A DNA stretch of 64,000 bases from Branchiostoma floridae (Eukaryota; Chordata; Leptocardii; Amphioxiformes; Branchiostomatidae). How positions within the stretch are numbered: the stretch's first letter is position 1; every line of letters begins with the position of its first letter. Under the pieces are notes generated by a model, which was given only the letters and a program-made list of their open reading frames with translations, ran no database searches and was not told where the DNA came from. Where the stretch lies: positions 20,849,326 to 20,913,325 of the forward strand of contig NC_049993.1 of the NCBI RefSeq assembly GCF_000003815.2, read 5' to 3'. Position numbers and translations under genes: made by a program. This document shows, piece by piece, positions 34,190 to 45,391 of the stretch.

Positions 34190-34430
34190 TTGTACCGCGC
34201 CGTTCACGTGTTCGCCAGGTGGGGAACATGTGAGCTAAGGTGCAAAGGACGGGTTCACCTGAGGTTATCTTGACTTTATGTAGCATGTGATGGAAACTAC
34301 GTCATCGAAGGCAAACACGAGATGACGTGAGCAAACGCAACCCTATACTGGGCAGTACAACACAGTAAGCTTACGAGGAAGAGAGACATCGCATTGCCAC
34401 GAAAATCTTTCTGACGACGCATCAAACAAG
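34190..34430 (+). promoter_or_regulatory. Class A TRIM promoter module, T4
   Basis: E-box CACGTG at 34205-34210, TTCGCCAGGTGGGG directly after it, and TACGTCA at 34298-34304, 133 bp before the ATG. Confidence 0.5.
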
Positions 34431-36639
34431 ATGGCGAGTAAGATTCCGGATTCTCACAACTTCGACGAGCAGTTCCTGACGTGCCCGGTCTGTATGCTGC
34501 ACTTCCGGGACCCCAGAGTCCTGCCATGTCTGCACACATTCTGTAAGGAGTGTCTGCAAGAATGGGCCGCCAAACAACAGCCGCTGGAGTGTCCAACCTG
34601 CCGCACACGGGTCAGTCTACCAGACCAAGGTGTGGACAGACTCAGGACCAACTTCTACGTCAACAACCTGCTGGACTTCGCGGCCGTGAAGGAAGGTGTG
34701 GGGCCAGGTGTGCCGTGTCAGGTGTGTGAGGGGACGAAGAAAGGGGCGCGGTCATGGTGCGTACAGTGTGCCGTTCTGCTTTGTGAGTCCTGTACAAACA
34801 CACATCGCAGGTTTCCAACCCTGAAAGGGCATCAGATCGTGACCCAAGAGAACCTAGAGGCCTCTGAAGGTGTGCCTGGCACCTTCCAGCGCAAAGCCTT
34901 CTGCCCAAAGCACGAAGACCAAGTCTTAACTTTCTACTGTGAACCTTGTCAGACTTTGGTCTGTGTCGCCTGTACGGTTGTCGATCATCGGCCGGGTGAT
35001 AAACACAATCCTGTAGAAATCGGCTCCGTCGCTGAGAGGAAGAAACGAGACCTACGAAAACTGATGAATAATGTCGAGCCTCGAGAAAAAGACGTGCAGG
35101 CTACTCTAAAACAACTCGAGAGGGAATTATCTGAGTTCCCAACATCGGCAGACGCAGCGATTGAACAGGCAACAGCCTATTTTGATCAGCTGATGGCCTT
35201 GCTTCAAGACAGAAAAGAAGAAGTCGTGTCAGAAATCGAATCACGCCGCCAGGAGGTGGGGAAAGGTTTGGAAGCCCAGAAAGAAGCGATAGAGTTTGAG
35301 TTGGCCGGACTGACGAGCGCGTCTGAGTTCTGTAAAAAAAAAGCCTTGGAACATGGCAGTGACGTGCACGTCATCGAGGTCGAAGGTCAAGCACGACAGA
35401 GGGTGGAAGAACTGATGACAACTCCAAGCGACCTGACAGCCCGACCGAGTCAAGTCGTGTTCTCGGAGGGGACGGCTGTGGCGGAGTTCAGAGATGACGT
35501 GGCCAGGGCAGGGTGCGTACAAGTACGACACACAGGGAAGGTTGACGCATCCAAATGTACAGTTGATATAAAACCTGCCGTTTTAGAGTTTCCAAATGTC
35601 TGTCTCCTCAGCACAGTTGACAAAAACGGGCAACCTTGTTCTGTGCTTAAAGATGACGTCACCGCCACCCTGATGGACCCCTCGGGCCAGGCGGTACCAA
35701 CACAGCTGCAGGAGAAGGGCAGGGGATTGTGGGAAATCTCCTACTCACCTGAGGTCATCGCCAAAGGTCACGGGCAACCATAGGTTAGAGGTCAGGGTGA
35801 ACGGTAGGTCTGTGGCGGGAAGTCCGTTTGACGTCAGAGTGCAAAGTAGGGACTCGCCAGTCTTAACCATTGGGAGAAGAGGAGAACTTTCCTTCCCAAC
35901 AGATGTAGCAGTGGACATGGACGGTAACATTGCAGTGGTGGAGCGGGGGAACAAACGGGTTCAGATATTCGATGCCAGGACTGGTCAGTCACTTCGGTGT
36001 TTCCCGGTGGATGGTGGGCGTCCATGGGGCATGGACATGGACTGTAATGGACAGTTTGCTGTGACTTTTCATGACGACGTCTTCTCCACTGGCAACCGAG
36101 CAATCAGTGTGTACTCACAGGAAGGAAAACTCACAAAGACCCTAAAACCTGACTGTTTACGAGATCCATGTGGAGTTGCAGTTCTGCAGGACGGCCGCAT
36201 GGTGGTGGTGGACCGCGCACAGCAGTCCTGTCTCCTCCTGCAGCCTGACGGGAGCCTCATCCGGGACATCGGCAGGGGCCTGTTACAGAACCCATGGTTC
36301 ATAGCGGTAGACGAGTCACGTGGTCTGTTCCTTGTCACTGATATCTCTGCTGATCAAGTGTTTGTGTTTGACCTTGAGGGGAGGCTGAAGTTCAGCTTTG
36401 GTAAGACAGAGGGAGAGCTCATTGGACCAATAGGGATAACAGTAGACCCGGCAGGTAACATCATTGTAGTGAACGGTGATAACTGCCGTCTGCAGGTGTT
36501 CGGGCCAGACGGGACGTACCTGAGAACTGTGGCCACAGTGAAGGGAGACAGCCCCCACGGAATCGCGCTGACACCGGATAACCACATAGCTGTAGCGTGT
36601 TTTAGTGGACATTGTGTCGAGTTGTACAGGTACAAGTAG
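34431..36639 (+). pseudogene. T4: TRIM-NHL copy broken by a 13-bp insertion
   Basis: The first frame (34431-35783) encodes 450 residues covering RING, both B-boxes, coiled coil and most of the filamin domain. It then turns into EVIAKGHGQP and stops. Relative to the other copies, 13 bp (TCGCCAAAGGTCA) are inserted after GAGGTCA near 35759; the insert ends in GGTCA, so it resembles a local duplication. The second frame (35797-36639) resumes the filamin end and the complete NHL propeller. Other oddities: a nine-A run gives FCKKKALEHG in place of FCKQALEHG, and blade 1 lacks about five residues (GRRGELSF). The zinc ligands are intact. If transcribed, it would give a TRIM without a propeller. A polymorphic or assembly-derived lesion cannot be excluded. 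Confidence 0.85.
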
Positions 36640-36749
36640 CCTCATCAAGTACTTCTGATCTTGTCCATGTTCAACGATATCAACCAGCAGAACAGATGTC
36701 ACATCAATACTTCCGCATCCTATATCTAGACACTGACGCAAGCACTATT

Positions 36750-37035
36750 GATAACCACATAGCTGTGGCGTGTTATTGTGGATATTGTGTCGAGTTGTAC
36801 AGGTACAAGTAGCCTCATCAAGTACTTCTGATCTTGTCAGTGCTTTAAACTATCTACAAATAACAGAACAGATATCATGAGAACTTTCCGCATTCTATCC
36901 CCACGTTTTATTGGCACTGAACTTCAGCAAGAACTATTTGAATGACACATAGCTGTATCGTGGGCATTTCGTCCAGTTTTACAGATACAAGATGACGTAG
37001 CCATAAGAGTACCTCTGATCTTGGTCATACGCCAA
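36750..37035 (+). repeat. Two tandem echoes of the TRIM gene end
   Basis: 36750-36812 encodes DNHIAVACYCGYCVELYRYK and TAG, a further copy of the last 20 codons, followed by the same CCTCATCAAGTACTTCTGAT 3' UTR. A second, decayed copy starts near 36943 (ACACATAGCTGTATCG). Spacing is about 180-195 bp. Comparable echoes follow T6 (52573 and 52774), T1 (about 19128) and, very short, T2 (24865). Confidence 0.85.
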
Positions 37036-38791
37036 GGTATCAACAAATATCAGAACACCTTCTACTCTTTCCAAATTGTCTTTCAAAAGACAAAAACTTT
37101 GTTTTTTGTTTGCAATCAGTAGTTATTTTGTATGGAAACTTGGAAATGAGTATTGTGAACATGACTAGTTAATACTGTAAAAGAGTACTGTACAATCCCA
37201 ATAGATGACCACATTAGCAATTGACATATTCAGTATTAACTAGCGTTAAGCATTTATATGTATTAAGCATGTATGAAAATGCTTGTTTTCTGTCAACCTT
37301 GCGAATACTGGTTATATATATCTGTGACTGGTGGAATATGCGTACTGAAAAAAAGATCAATACTGGAAAACGTGCTATGATTATGTTTGTCAATCGAGAA
37401 TGAAGCATCTTTTGTTCAAGGAATAGAACGGAGATCATAAGTGTCTTTTTTTCTGATTGAACAAGCGGAAACTAATTCCCTATCACACCCCCTTTTGGAG
37501 CTCTCGTTCCGAAAAGGCCCGCAACTCGCTAACGAAGCGTCTCCCATTCCCAGATTTGGCCGTTTCGCGACTTAAGAAATGAGATGGGCTCTTATGGGGT
37601 TTTAGGTTCCCTTCTTCCATGCGATCATCTACTTGACCATAAGGCTTGTCCAGACTACCTAGCCAGCAGGGTTCCACCAAGGGTGAATCAGTAATTTCTT
37701 TTTTTGTTGGTCGATCTGAGGCATGCAGTGCTAGAGGGGATCGTGCGAGACCGGCTTTTTTTCCGCTATGAATTCGATCACACTTCAAATTTAAAAAAAA
37801 TGCCTTTAGTCCCGGTCTTCTAGCCCCTCTCTCACACTGGCGCATTTAGGCCAGCGACCTGCAAGCTGTCAGCCTCTTTGTGAAATCTCTGCACTCTGTT
37901 CTAATCTCAGCTATATTATCTTTACCGCTTGGTTCCCTCAATAAAGGTTGATATTGAATGGAAATCTGAATACATTCATCACTAGTTACAGGAAACTGAG
38001 AGTCAGCCAGTCTGAACAGACTAGGAGCCTTGGGTGTCAGGTGATGCAAGGTTTTATGTTTTAACAATGAGAAAAGCTAATAAAAGAGATCTTTCTTGCA
38101 CATAAACTACCGGTAGTGATATTTTCCTTGCAAAGGAATGGGATGGGTCCCACACTCTAACTGAAACATACGTGAAAACAGGTAGAAGAATTGAAAGCAG
38201 CAATGTAGTTGTATCTTATTCTGTTTGTACAGAACTTTCACAGATCGTATAAAGGCTATACAGCTTCACGTTTTCGAGTTGACTCGGAGTACACTCCGCC
38301 GAAGTCCGACTCAGGAGCGATCTGTTTCCACAGGGGCCGTCAAGGGACTTGGAACACCCAGCTGCACAAGGTTAGCGGCGTGACGACCACAGCAGTGCCT
38401 CCTTTTGAATCATGACCAACTGTTCCTTGATTCGTCACGTGAGTGGCACCTGTTCCCTGATTGGTGAAGTGAGCACAGGACAAGGAAACGGCGTCAACAA
38501 AATCAAAGCAAAGGCGTGTAACTCAATTCGCATTACAGGAAATCGATAAACATATTATTCATGGTTTCTATAAGATACTTGAGGACCCCTCAGTTAGAAA
38601 GACGGAAAGTCTGTGGAAAATTAAGAGACATGAAGCATTTCAGGATCTGCTATAACATAGCTGATGGGTAATGTGTTAATTGTTTCCTCTTTGTAAATAT
38701 TAAAACGTGTACATTTGTCACCTAGAAATCTTCCTATTATTAATATATGATTGTCTTAAGATAATAAGTGGAAATTGGAGAAAGTTTCTTA

Positions 38792-39309
38792 GGCCATAGC
38801 AAGTAAATTTTATGGATGACATCCTCTGCAGACTGCAAAAATAATGAGATAGGGCGAAAAAAAAACAAGATGGGTAAAAAAAACAAGATGGCGAGATTTC
38901 CAAAATAGACACCATAAATGTTAAAACAAGAGTTGAAGTGACAAAACAAGGTAGCACTGACAACAAGCCATTCATTCCTGTATTCAAGACGTGAACTAGT
39001 GTAAGTGACACTAGTGTAGTAGACTGGTATCACTTACCAACATGACCACTACGCTCATGACTTCCATAGTGGTGCCACTTTTACAACTATCCAGCTGGTT
39101 TCACTTCTATAACTACAGTCATGGCTACCTGGCTAGTGTCACCTCTACAAGTACAATCATTAGGCTCCAACACAACATACTTTCCCATTTTGGTACTTTC
39201 TCTTTTTGCCCATCTCTGAAGAAGAAAAAGAAATCTTGTTTTTTTTCTGAAATCAGGCGAAAATTAATGAGCGCGCGGATGTCATCCATAACATTTACTT
39301 GCTGTGGCC
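38792..39309. mobile_element. 518-bp Harbinger-like MITE with TTA target duplication
   Basis: Ends are GGCCATAGCAAGTAAA and TTTACTTGCTGTGGCC; the inverted repeats continue to GGATGACATCC with only two mismatches in about 33 bp. TTA flanks both sides (38789-38791 and 39310-39312). The sister segment at 54595-54610 reads straight through (TTTCTTAGGTATAG) with one TTA, an empty site. A 3-bp TTA duplication fits PIF/Harbinger. No transposase is encoded. Confidence 0.88.
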
Positions 39310-40427
39310 TTAGGTATAGAAAATTGCTGTTTCAATTGACTCGATTATGAATCACTAGCTGTGTTCCTTTTTCGTTGTCGCCATTTTGTTATAACGTAGC
39401 CAAACATTCGACCGGGCAATCATCATCATCACAGTGCAACAGTGCCAACAATTTTACTCCTCGTGGACAAAAATACGCCAGGTACCATCTATGTAAAAGA
39501 TAAGAAGTAGATTGTCTATCCTCAAGTTGTCTCCAGTCTTCAAAACCCTTTAAAGACTTACAAAATATTTTTAGTGTGTCTTTCACCTTTCACGTGTGTC
39601 CTTCAACTCTGCACTGAGGCGGTTGGGCTACCTGTGGATTATAGACTTCGGGTTTAGCCAACACTGCCTATTGTGTAACACGCACACAGGTCATACCTTT
39701 TATAGTTAGATGTATCAGGCACATGAACGTAATGGGTTGCTTGTGAAGTCTGTACATGTATCGGCATTATTCATTGACATTGCTTATGAGAGAAAGGAAA
39801 TATAAACTCAACGTGGCAAGCAAAAGTAAATATCTGTCGGTTGGCGACGTCTTACAATCACCCCTATGTTCATGGTACAGTCCACCCACCTGTTGGCATC
39901 TTGCCAAAGCTGGACACAACGTTAACACTGTAGGGAGCAGAACTACCTTTGCACTGAGTATATGTGATTATTATAGATCGAATTGCGACCTTCCACCAGA
40001 TTCTCCGACTTGAAAATGAAAAATCGTCGTTAGCAGCTCATAAAATAACGTAATGTAGGCTGGGGTTCAAAGGTCAACGCCGTTCATCGTCGCTCGACGT
40101 TACGTGACGTCAGCCTTATGAAACTGAGTTCCCAGAATCTGTTGTGCTCATTTCAAGACGAGACATCTTTATTCTTAATGTATAGAAAAAGACACTGACA
40201 ACCTCCGGTGTGTCTGTTCACAAAGATCAACATATCATTTTGTTGGCAAAAGAGTTGAAGACATAGTCCTTGTACTTGGCAACATATTGTCACCTACGAC
40301 ACTGTCGATAGCTTTGGTAATTTTCTATTTTAATTTTAACTTTCATACCAATAATGACATATACAACACTGAAGAACGTTTGTAATTTTTAATTCTATAT
40401 CTATGATGACCTCACGCTTCTTCTCCG

Positions 40428-40456
40428 GTGCCCGGTCTGTGTGCTGCACTTCCGGA
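40428..40456 (+). repeat. RING-exon relic in the T5 upstream flank
   Basis: GTGCCCGGTCTGTGTGCTGC and the following ACTTCCGG match the TRIM RING codons for CPVCMLHFR. The same relic stands at 49828-49855 and 55801-55828, the latter identical over 28 bp to the T2 coding sequence. Homology to the gene ends on both sides. Confidence 0.8.
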
Positions 40457-40659
40457 TGTTTCACGAACACCCCTATCTTCTTGGTACAGTCCTCCCACCT
40501 GTTGGCATCTTGCCAAACTGGAGGCGCCATGGGCTGATGCAAACAGACAAAACATTGAATGGAACAGAACTACGTCTCCACTGAGTTTGGTCACAATTCT
40601 ATCTATCATATCGTACTCCACAAATCTCTAAATAAATGAAATACAAAGTTTTCGAATTC

Positions 40660-40840
40660 GTTAACAGCCAGCACGAAACACGTAACTGCAGTTCAGAGGT
40701 CAACGTGACGTGACGTCAGCCTCCTGAAACTGAGTTCCGAGAAACTGCTGTGCCCAGTTTCACATCCACCAGGCGAGTTTTCTACAGAGCAAGACGCGCT
40801 GTGTTTACATCTCAATCTAACCAGCAATCCTCTGGAAACA
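40660..40840 (+). promoter_or_regulatory. Class B TRIM promoter, T5
   Basis: A full palindromic CRE, TGACGTCA, at 40711-40718 lies exactly 130 bp before the ATG. GAAACTGAGTTCC (40726), GAAACTG (40741) and AGTTTCAC (40756) follow, reminiscent of half-sites of interferon-regulatory-factor elements. The start context is AAACAATGGC. Confidence 0.5.
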
Positions 40841-43045
40841 ATGGCGAGTAAAATTCAAGGATCTGCCGACTTCGACGAGCAGTTCCTGACGTGCCCGGTC
40901 TGCATGCTGCACTTCCGGGATCCCAGAGTCCTGCCATGTCTGCACACATTCTGTAGGGAGTGTCTGCAAGAATGGGCCACTAAACAACAGCCGCTGGAGT
41001 GTCCAACCTGCCGCACACAGGTCAGTCTACCAGACCAAGGTGTGGACGGACTCAGGACCAACTTCTACGTGAACAACCTGCTGGACTTCGCGGCCGTGAA
41101 GGAAGGTGTGGGGCCAGGTGTGCCGTGCCAGGTGTGTGAGGGGACGAAGAAAGGGGCGCGGTCATGGTGCGTACAGTGTGCCGTTCTGCTTTGTGAGTCC
41201 TGTACAAACACACATCGCAGGTTTCCAGCTATGAAAGGGCATCAGATCGTGACCCAAGAGAACCTGGAGGCCTCTGAAGGTGTGCCAAGCAGCTTCCAGC
41301 GCAAAGCCTTCTGCCCAAAGCACGAAGACCAAGTCTTAACTTTCTACTGTGAGCCTTGTCAGACTTTGGTCTGTGTCGCCTGTACGGTTGTCAATCATTC
41401 ACGGGGTGATAAACACAATCCTGTAGAAATCGGCTCCGTCGCTGAGAGAAAGAAACGAGACCTACAAAAATTGTTAGCGAAAGTTGAGCCTCGAGAAAAA
41501 GACGTGCGGGATACGCTGAACGAAGTTGACAGAGAATTATCTCAGTTACCAACATCGGCAGACGCTGCGATTGAACAGGCCACAGGATATTTTGATCAGC
41601 TGATGGCCTTGCTTCAAGACAGAAAAAAAGAAGTCGTCCAACAAATCGATTCAAACCGCCAGGAGGCTGGAAAATGTCTGGAAACCCAGAAAGAAGCGAT
41701 AGAGTTTGAGTTGACCGGACTGACGAGCGCGTCTGAGTTCTGTAAACAAGCCTTGAAACACGGCAGTGACGTGCACGTCATCGAGGTCGAAGGTCAAGCA
41801 CGACAGAGAGTGGAAGAACTGATGACAACTCCAAGCGACCTGACAGCCCGACCGAGTCAAGTCGTGTTCTCGGAGGGGACGGCTGTGGCGGAGTTCAGAG
41901 ATGACGTGGCCAGGGCAGGGTGTGTGCACGTCAAAGTAAAGGTTGACGCATCCAAATGTTCAGTTGAAATTAAACCTGCCGTTGAAGGGTTTTCAAACGT
42001 TTCTCTCCTCAGCACAGTTGACAAAAACGGGCACCTTTGTTCTGTGCTGAAAGATGACGTCACAGACACCCTGACGAACCCCTCGGGCCAGGCGGTACCA
42101 ACACAGCTGCAGGAGAAGGGCAGGGGATTGTGGGAAATCTCCTACACACCTGAGGTCACGGGCAACCATAGGTTAGAGGTCAAAGTGAACGGCGGTTCTG
42201 TGGCGGGAAGTCCGTTTGACGTCAGAGTGCAAAGTAGGGTCACCCCAGTCTTAACCATTGGGAGAGAAGGAGATGAGGAGGGAGAACTTAACTTACCAAG
42301 AGATGTAGCAGTGGACATGGACGGTAACATTGCAGTGGTGGAGTGGGGGAACAAACGGGTTCAGATATTCGATGCCAGGACTGGTCAGTCACTTCGGTGT
42401 TTCCCGGTGGATGGTTGGAGTCCATGGGGCATTGACATGGACTCCAATGGACAGTTTGTTCTGACTTTTGGTAATTATCCCACTGGCAACCAAGCAATCC
42501 GGGTGTACTCACGGGAAGGAAAGCTTATAAAGACCCTAAAACCCGACTGTTTATGGAACCCACGCGGAGTTGCAGTTCTGCAGGACGGCCGCATGGTGGT
42601 GGCAGACATCAGGCAGCATTCCTGTCTCCTCCTGCAGCCTGACGGGAGCCTCATCCGGGACATCGGCAAGGAGCAGTTACGGGACCCAAGGTTCATAGCA
42701 GTGGACGAATCACTTGATCTGCTCTTTGTCACTGATTGTGAGGCTCATAGAGTGTTTGTGTTCGACCTTGAGGGGCAGCTGAAGTTCATGTTTGGTGAAC
42801 AGGGGCGGAATGAGGGAAAACTCTACTATCCATCAGGGATAACAGTAGACCCGGCAGGTAACATCATTGTAGTGAACTGGTTTAACCGCCGCCTTCTGCA
42901 GGTGTTCGGGCCAGACGGGACGTACCTGAGAACTGTGGCCACAGTGACGGGAGGAGACCCCCGGGGAATCGCGCTGACACCGGATAACCACATAGCTGTA
43001 ACGTGTGATCGTGGATGTTGTGTCGAGTTGTACAGGTACAAGTAG
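40841..43045 (+). CDS. T5: TRIM-NHL protein, class B start
   Basis: 734 residues, one exon. The N-terminus is MASKIQGSADF where class A copies have MASKIPDSHNF. It carries the KEGVGPG and EGTKKG variants at B-box 1 (as T4) and the NHSRGDKH and DVRDTLNEVDREL block (as T2). Blade surface residues are its own (LNLPRD, EWGNKR, WSPWG, LWNPRG, DIRQHS, LRDPRF, DCEAHR, DRGCC). The fifth-blade loop has one extra residue (NWFNRRLLQVF), a 3-bp insertion. RVTPVLTIG replaces RDTPVLTIG. The 3' flank is gamma with AATAAA at 43271-43276. Confidence 0.95.
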   Translation: MASKIQGSADFDEQFLTCPVCMLHFRDPRVLPCLHTFCRECLQEWATKQQPLECPTCRTQVSLPDQGVDGLRTNFYVNNLLDFAAVKEGVGPGVPCQVCEGTKKGARSWCVQCAVLLCESCTNTHRRFPAMKGHQIVTQENLEASEGVPSSFQRKAFCPKHEDQVLTFYCEPCQTLVCVACTVVNHSRGDKHNPVEIGSVAERKKRDLQKLLAKVEPREKDVRDTLNEVDRELSQLPTSADAAIEQATGYFDQLMALLQDRKKEVVQQIDSNRQEAGKCLETQKEAIEFELTGLTSASEFCKQALKHGSDVHVIEVEGQARQRVEELMTTPSDLTARPSQVVFSEGTAVAEFRDDVARAGCVHVKVKVDASKCSVEIKPAVEGFSNVSLLSTVDKNGHLCSVLKDDVTDTLTNPSGQAVPTQLQEKGRGLWEISYTPEVTGNHRLEVKVNGGSVAGSPFDVRVQSRVTPVLTIGREGDEEGELNLPRDVAVDMDGNIAVVEWGNKRVQIFDARTGQSLRCFPVDGWSPWGIDMDSNGQFVLTFGNYPTGNQAIRVYSREGKLIKTLKPDCLWNPRGVAVLQDGRMVVADIRQHSCLLLQPDGSLIRDIGKEQLRDPRFIAVDESLDLLFVTDCEAHRVFVFDLEGQLKFMFGEQGRNEGKLYYPSGITVDPAGNIIVVNWFNRRLLQVFGPDGTYLRTVATVTGGDPRGIALTPDNHIAVTCDRGCCVELYRYK

Positions 43046-43363
43046 CCTCATCAAATACTTCTGATATTTCCTTGTTCAAAGATATCAACAGAAATGTATC
43101 ATAAGAATTTTTCCGTACCTATCACTTTAAAATTCCTTTAGTTAACCACATTTAAGCAATTGACAGATTCAGTATTAACTAAACATGTTAGTATGTATGC
43201 AAATACCTTTTTTCTGTCAACCTTGCGATTATTGGTCATATGTCCTGTATCCGGTGGAATATGAATACTGAATAAAGATCAATGCTCTAAAACGTGCTGT
43301 AATATTACCATCGGAAATGTACCAGCTTTTACTCTTGGAATTAGTAGGAATATACATGAGATC

Positions 43364-44813
43364 ACTAGAAAGGCCGACATTTGCTTGGGTGCAAATACAG
43401 CATATTTCAGCCATACCCATTCCCATGCAATATTGAACTGTTCCAAGTCACCCCTGTGCAAAAATGGAACATTTTAACAGTAACTTATCCCCAAAAGGAA
43501 ACTAATATTGTAAATTGATTCCAGGTCAAAACGGAGCCAATATGCCCCGGGCCAATGTGGAAGAATATACACTTTCACAGGAGCCCCTATGCATAACGAA
43601 TTAGTTATTAGAATCGCGGCAGCTTCAATTTTTCCAAAAGTGAAAAAAAACATCGCACCTTCCATTCAGAAAATATTCATCATGAAATTACATGAAGCCA
43701 TTCAACAATTTCCACTACAACAACTAGGTCTAAGTACCGTTATAAGCTTCTTGTGAACTAGAAGTACCTACATTTGCTCTTTCCAGTACAGCGAGAGAAA
43801 TGTTGCCACTATAGACATATGGCCACTATAGAAAAAATGCTGATCTATTGACGAAGAGCAATAAATTACACATAATTTAAGTACTGATCTTTATTAATTT
43901 AAAAATTGCGCACATAAACCAATTGTTTAGATTTACAGTTTAAATAATTATGACGAGAAATATTGATGAGAAAATAATCATTTTCGCCACTGTCAAACCT
44001 ACGTATCAAAACTAAACGCAAATTTTCCCGCGTTTTCCGCCAAGTTACATTTTCTCGATTGCCTCAACTAACCCAAGGACTAACCCCTTCCAAAGTCAAC
44101 TCTGTCAAAATGATGGATATCGCCATGCGGAATGTTGGTTAATTCAACGTCAAAGACTTGTATTCTAACGTTCAATGCATGCGTACCGTCCGCTACCGCT
44201 CAAATGACCCTGTCTGAACTCCAAATCCTGGCAAACTACAGTTTTAAACCGGGCACAGGGTGACATATGGCCACTGTAAGGCTGTAATTGTGCATGTGTT
44301 TCTGTCAGCTTCTGAATATAAATTAGCATTCGCCTTCTCAGCGCTGATTGGTTGGCTCTTTAAATTCAATCAACTCTTCCAAAGCCCAGGCTGCCGAAGG
44401 TGCGTGGGGTCACTGGAGTTCAAGGCAGGAGGCCGAAAGAAAACCAATTTCTCCTCAAAAAAGTGCTGAAATTAAGCATTTTAAAGTAGTTTATGCCAAA
44501 ACTTTTACATGGATCATTTTACCAACTATCTAATGCCTATCTATACCAAATTTCAGGCCATTCCATTGTAAGACCAGGGTACAGGGGGCCAAAATATACC
44601 GTTTTGGTCAAAACGTGACCTTTAAATCACAATAAAATCATTTAGAAGGCAGATATGAAAAAAATGAGAAAGACGCATTAAGGTATTAGCCCACTCTACC
44701 CTTGTGCCAAATTTCAGAGATGAATCACTTTGAAGATTTGACAGGAGAAAGAAAGAAAGAAAGAAACATTACGAATACAATATATTTCACCATACTATGT
44801 ATGGCTGAAATAT
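43364..44813 (-). mobile_element. About 1.45-kb insertion in the gamma flank, class uncertain
   Basis: The empty site at about 30131 reads GAGATCATAAGGAATG; here the sequence between GAGATCA and TAAGGAATG is about 1450 bp long. The left part contains ATATTTCAGCCATAC (about 43400) and the right end its inverse GTATGGCTGAAATAT, next to a GAAAGAAAGAAAGAAA run. On the minus strand it would end in CTAG before a T, between A and T of the target, which recalls Helitrons; the other end does not show the standard TC start. No protein-coding frame of note. Confidence 0.6.
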
Positions 44814-44858
44814 AATAAGGAATGTATTGTGGCAACAAGGAAGCAAAATGATGTCATA

Positions 44859-45391
44859 CTTACTTGATACTTGGTTAGGTCTCCTCAGCTTGGTGAGTGG
44901 CCTGCACCAAGGCGTTGACGTCTCTTTCGCACCATTCTGCGCCACTCCGGGTGGTCCTGGGCCATTGCTTCAGCCTCGCGCACCCTCAGTCTGTTATTCC
45001 CTGTGATCAACTTCAAGTCTTCCATCACGCTGTTCAACCACGTCTGTCTGGGCCTTCCCCTTGACCTTTTGCCGTGATTCGGTGTCCACTCCAACAGCAG
45101 TCTTGGGAGCCTCTCCCTGGTCATTCTAAGGATATGCCCCAACCATCTAAGCTTGCTGGCAGCCACAATCGCTTCAACACTTGTAGTCTTTGCTTGTTGC
45201 AGTATGTGTAAGTTGGTAACACGGTGGTACCATCTGATGCGAAGAATTCTTCTAAGGCACCTCTGGTGGAATACTTCCAGTCTTCTGCTCTGTGTCTTGG
45301 TGGTTACCCAGACTTCACTCCCATATGTAAGGATTGTGATGACTGCTGCTTCGTAGATACGGATCTTAGTTGACAGAAGAATGTTACTGTT
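44859..45391 (-). mobile_element. 5'-truncated LINE with 13-bp target-site duplication
   Basis: AAATGATGTCATA stands at both ends (44846-44858 and 45392-45404). The sister copy at 30163-30175 has it once, an exact empty site. The minus-strand frame encodes the C-terminal part of a LINE endonuclease/reverse-transcriptase ORF: ILTYGSEVWVTTKTQSRRLE, CLRRILRIRWYHRV, KLRWLGHILRM, RSRGRPRQTW. The apparent start codon (ATG ACA TCA TTT) is supplied by the target duplication, not the element. The 3' UTR is very short. Confidence 0.93.

Larger units (their letters stand above)
36813..40659. repeat. T4-T5 spacer: alpha flank plus class B flank (partner 52467-56049)
   Basis: It aligns along nearly its full length with the T6-T7 spacer. 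It holds the second gene-end echo, an altered poly(A) site (GAAAAAAAGATC at about 37347), the alpha flank, a diverged version of the 14340-15540 block, a 518-bp MITE (38792-39309) absent from the partner, and two tandem class B modules (about 39740-40150 and 40430-40800). No gene was recognised. Confidence 0.8.

Noticed and set aside
35757-35772. The 13-bp insertion in T4 as an intron or programmed frameshift
   Set aside because: Far too short for a spliceosomal intron, no GT-AG ends, and no slippery sequence; a mutation or assembly error is simpler.
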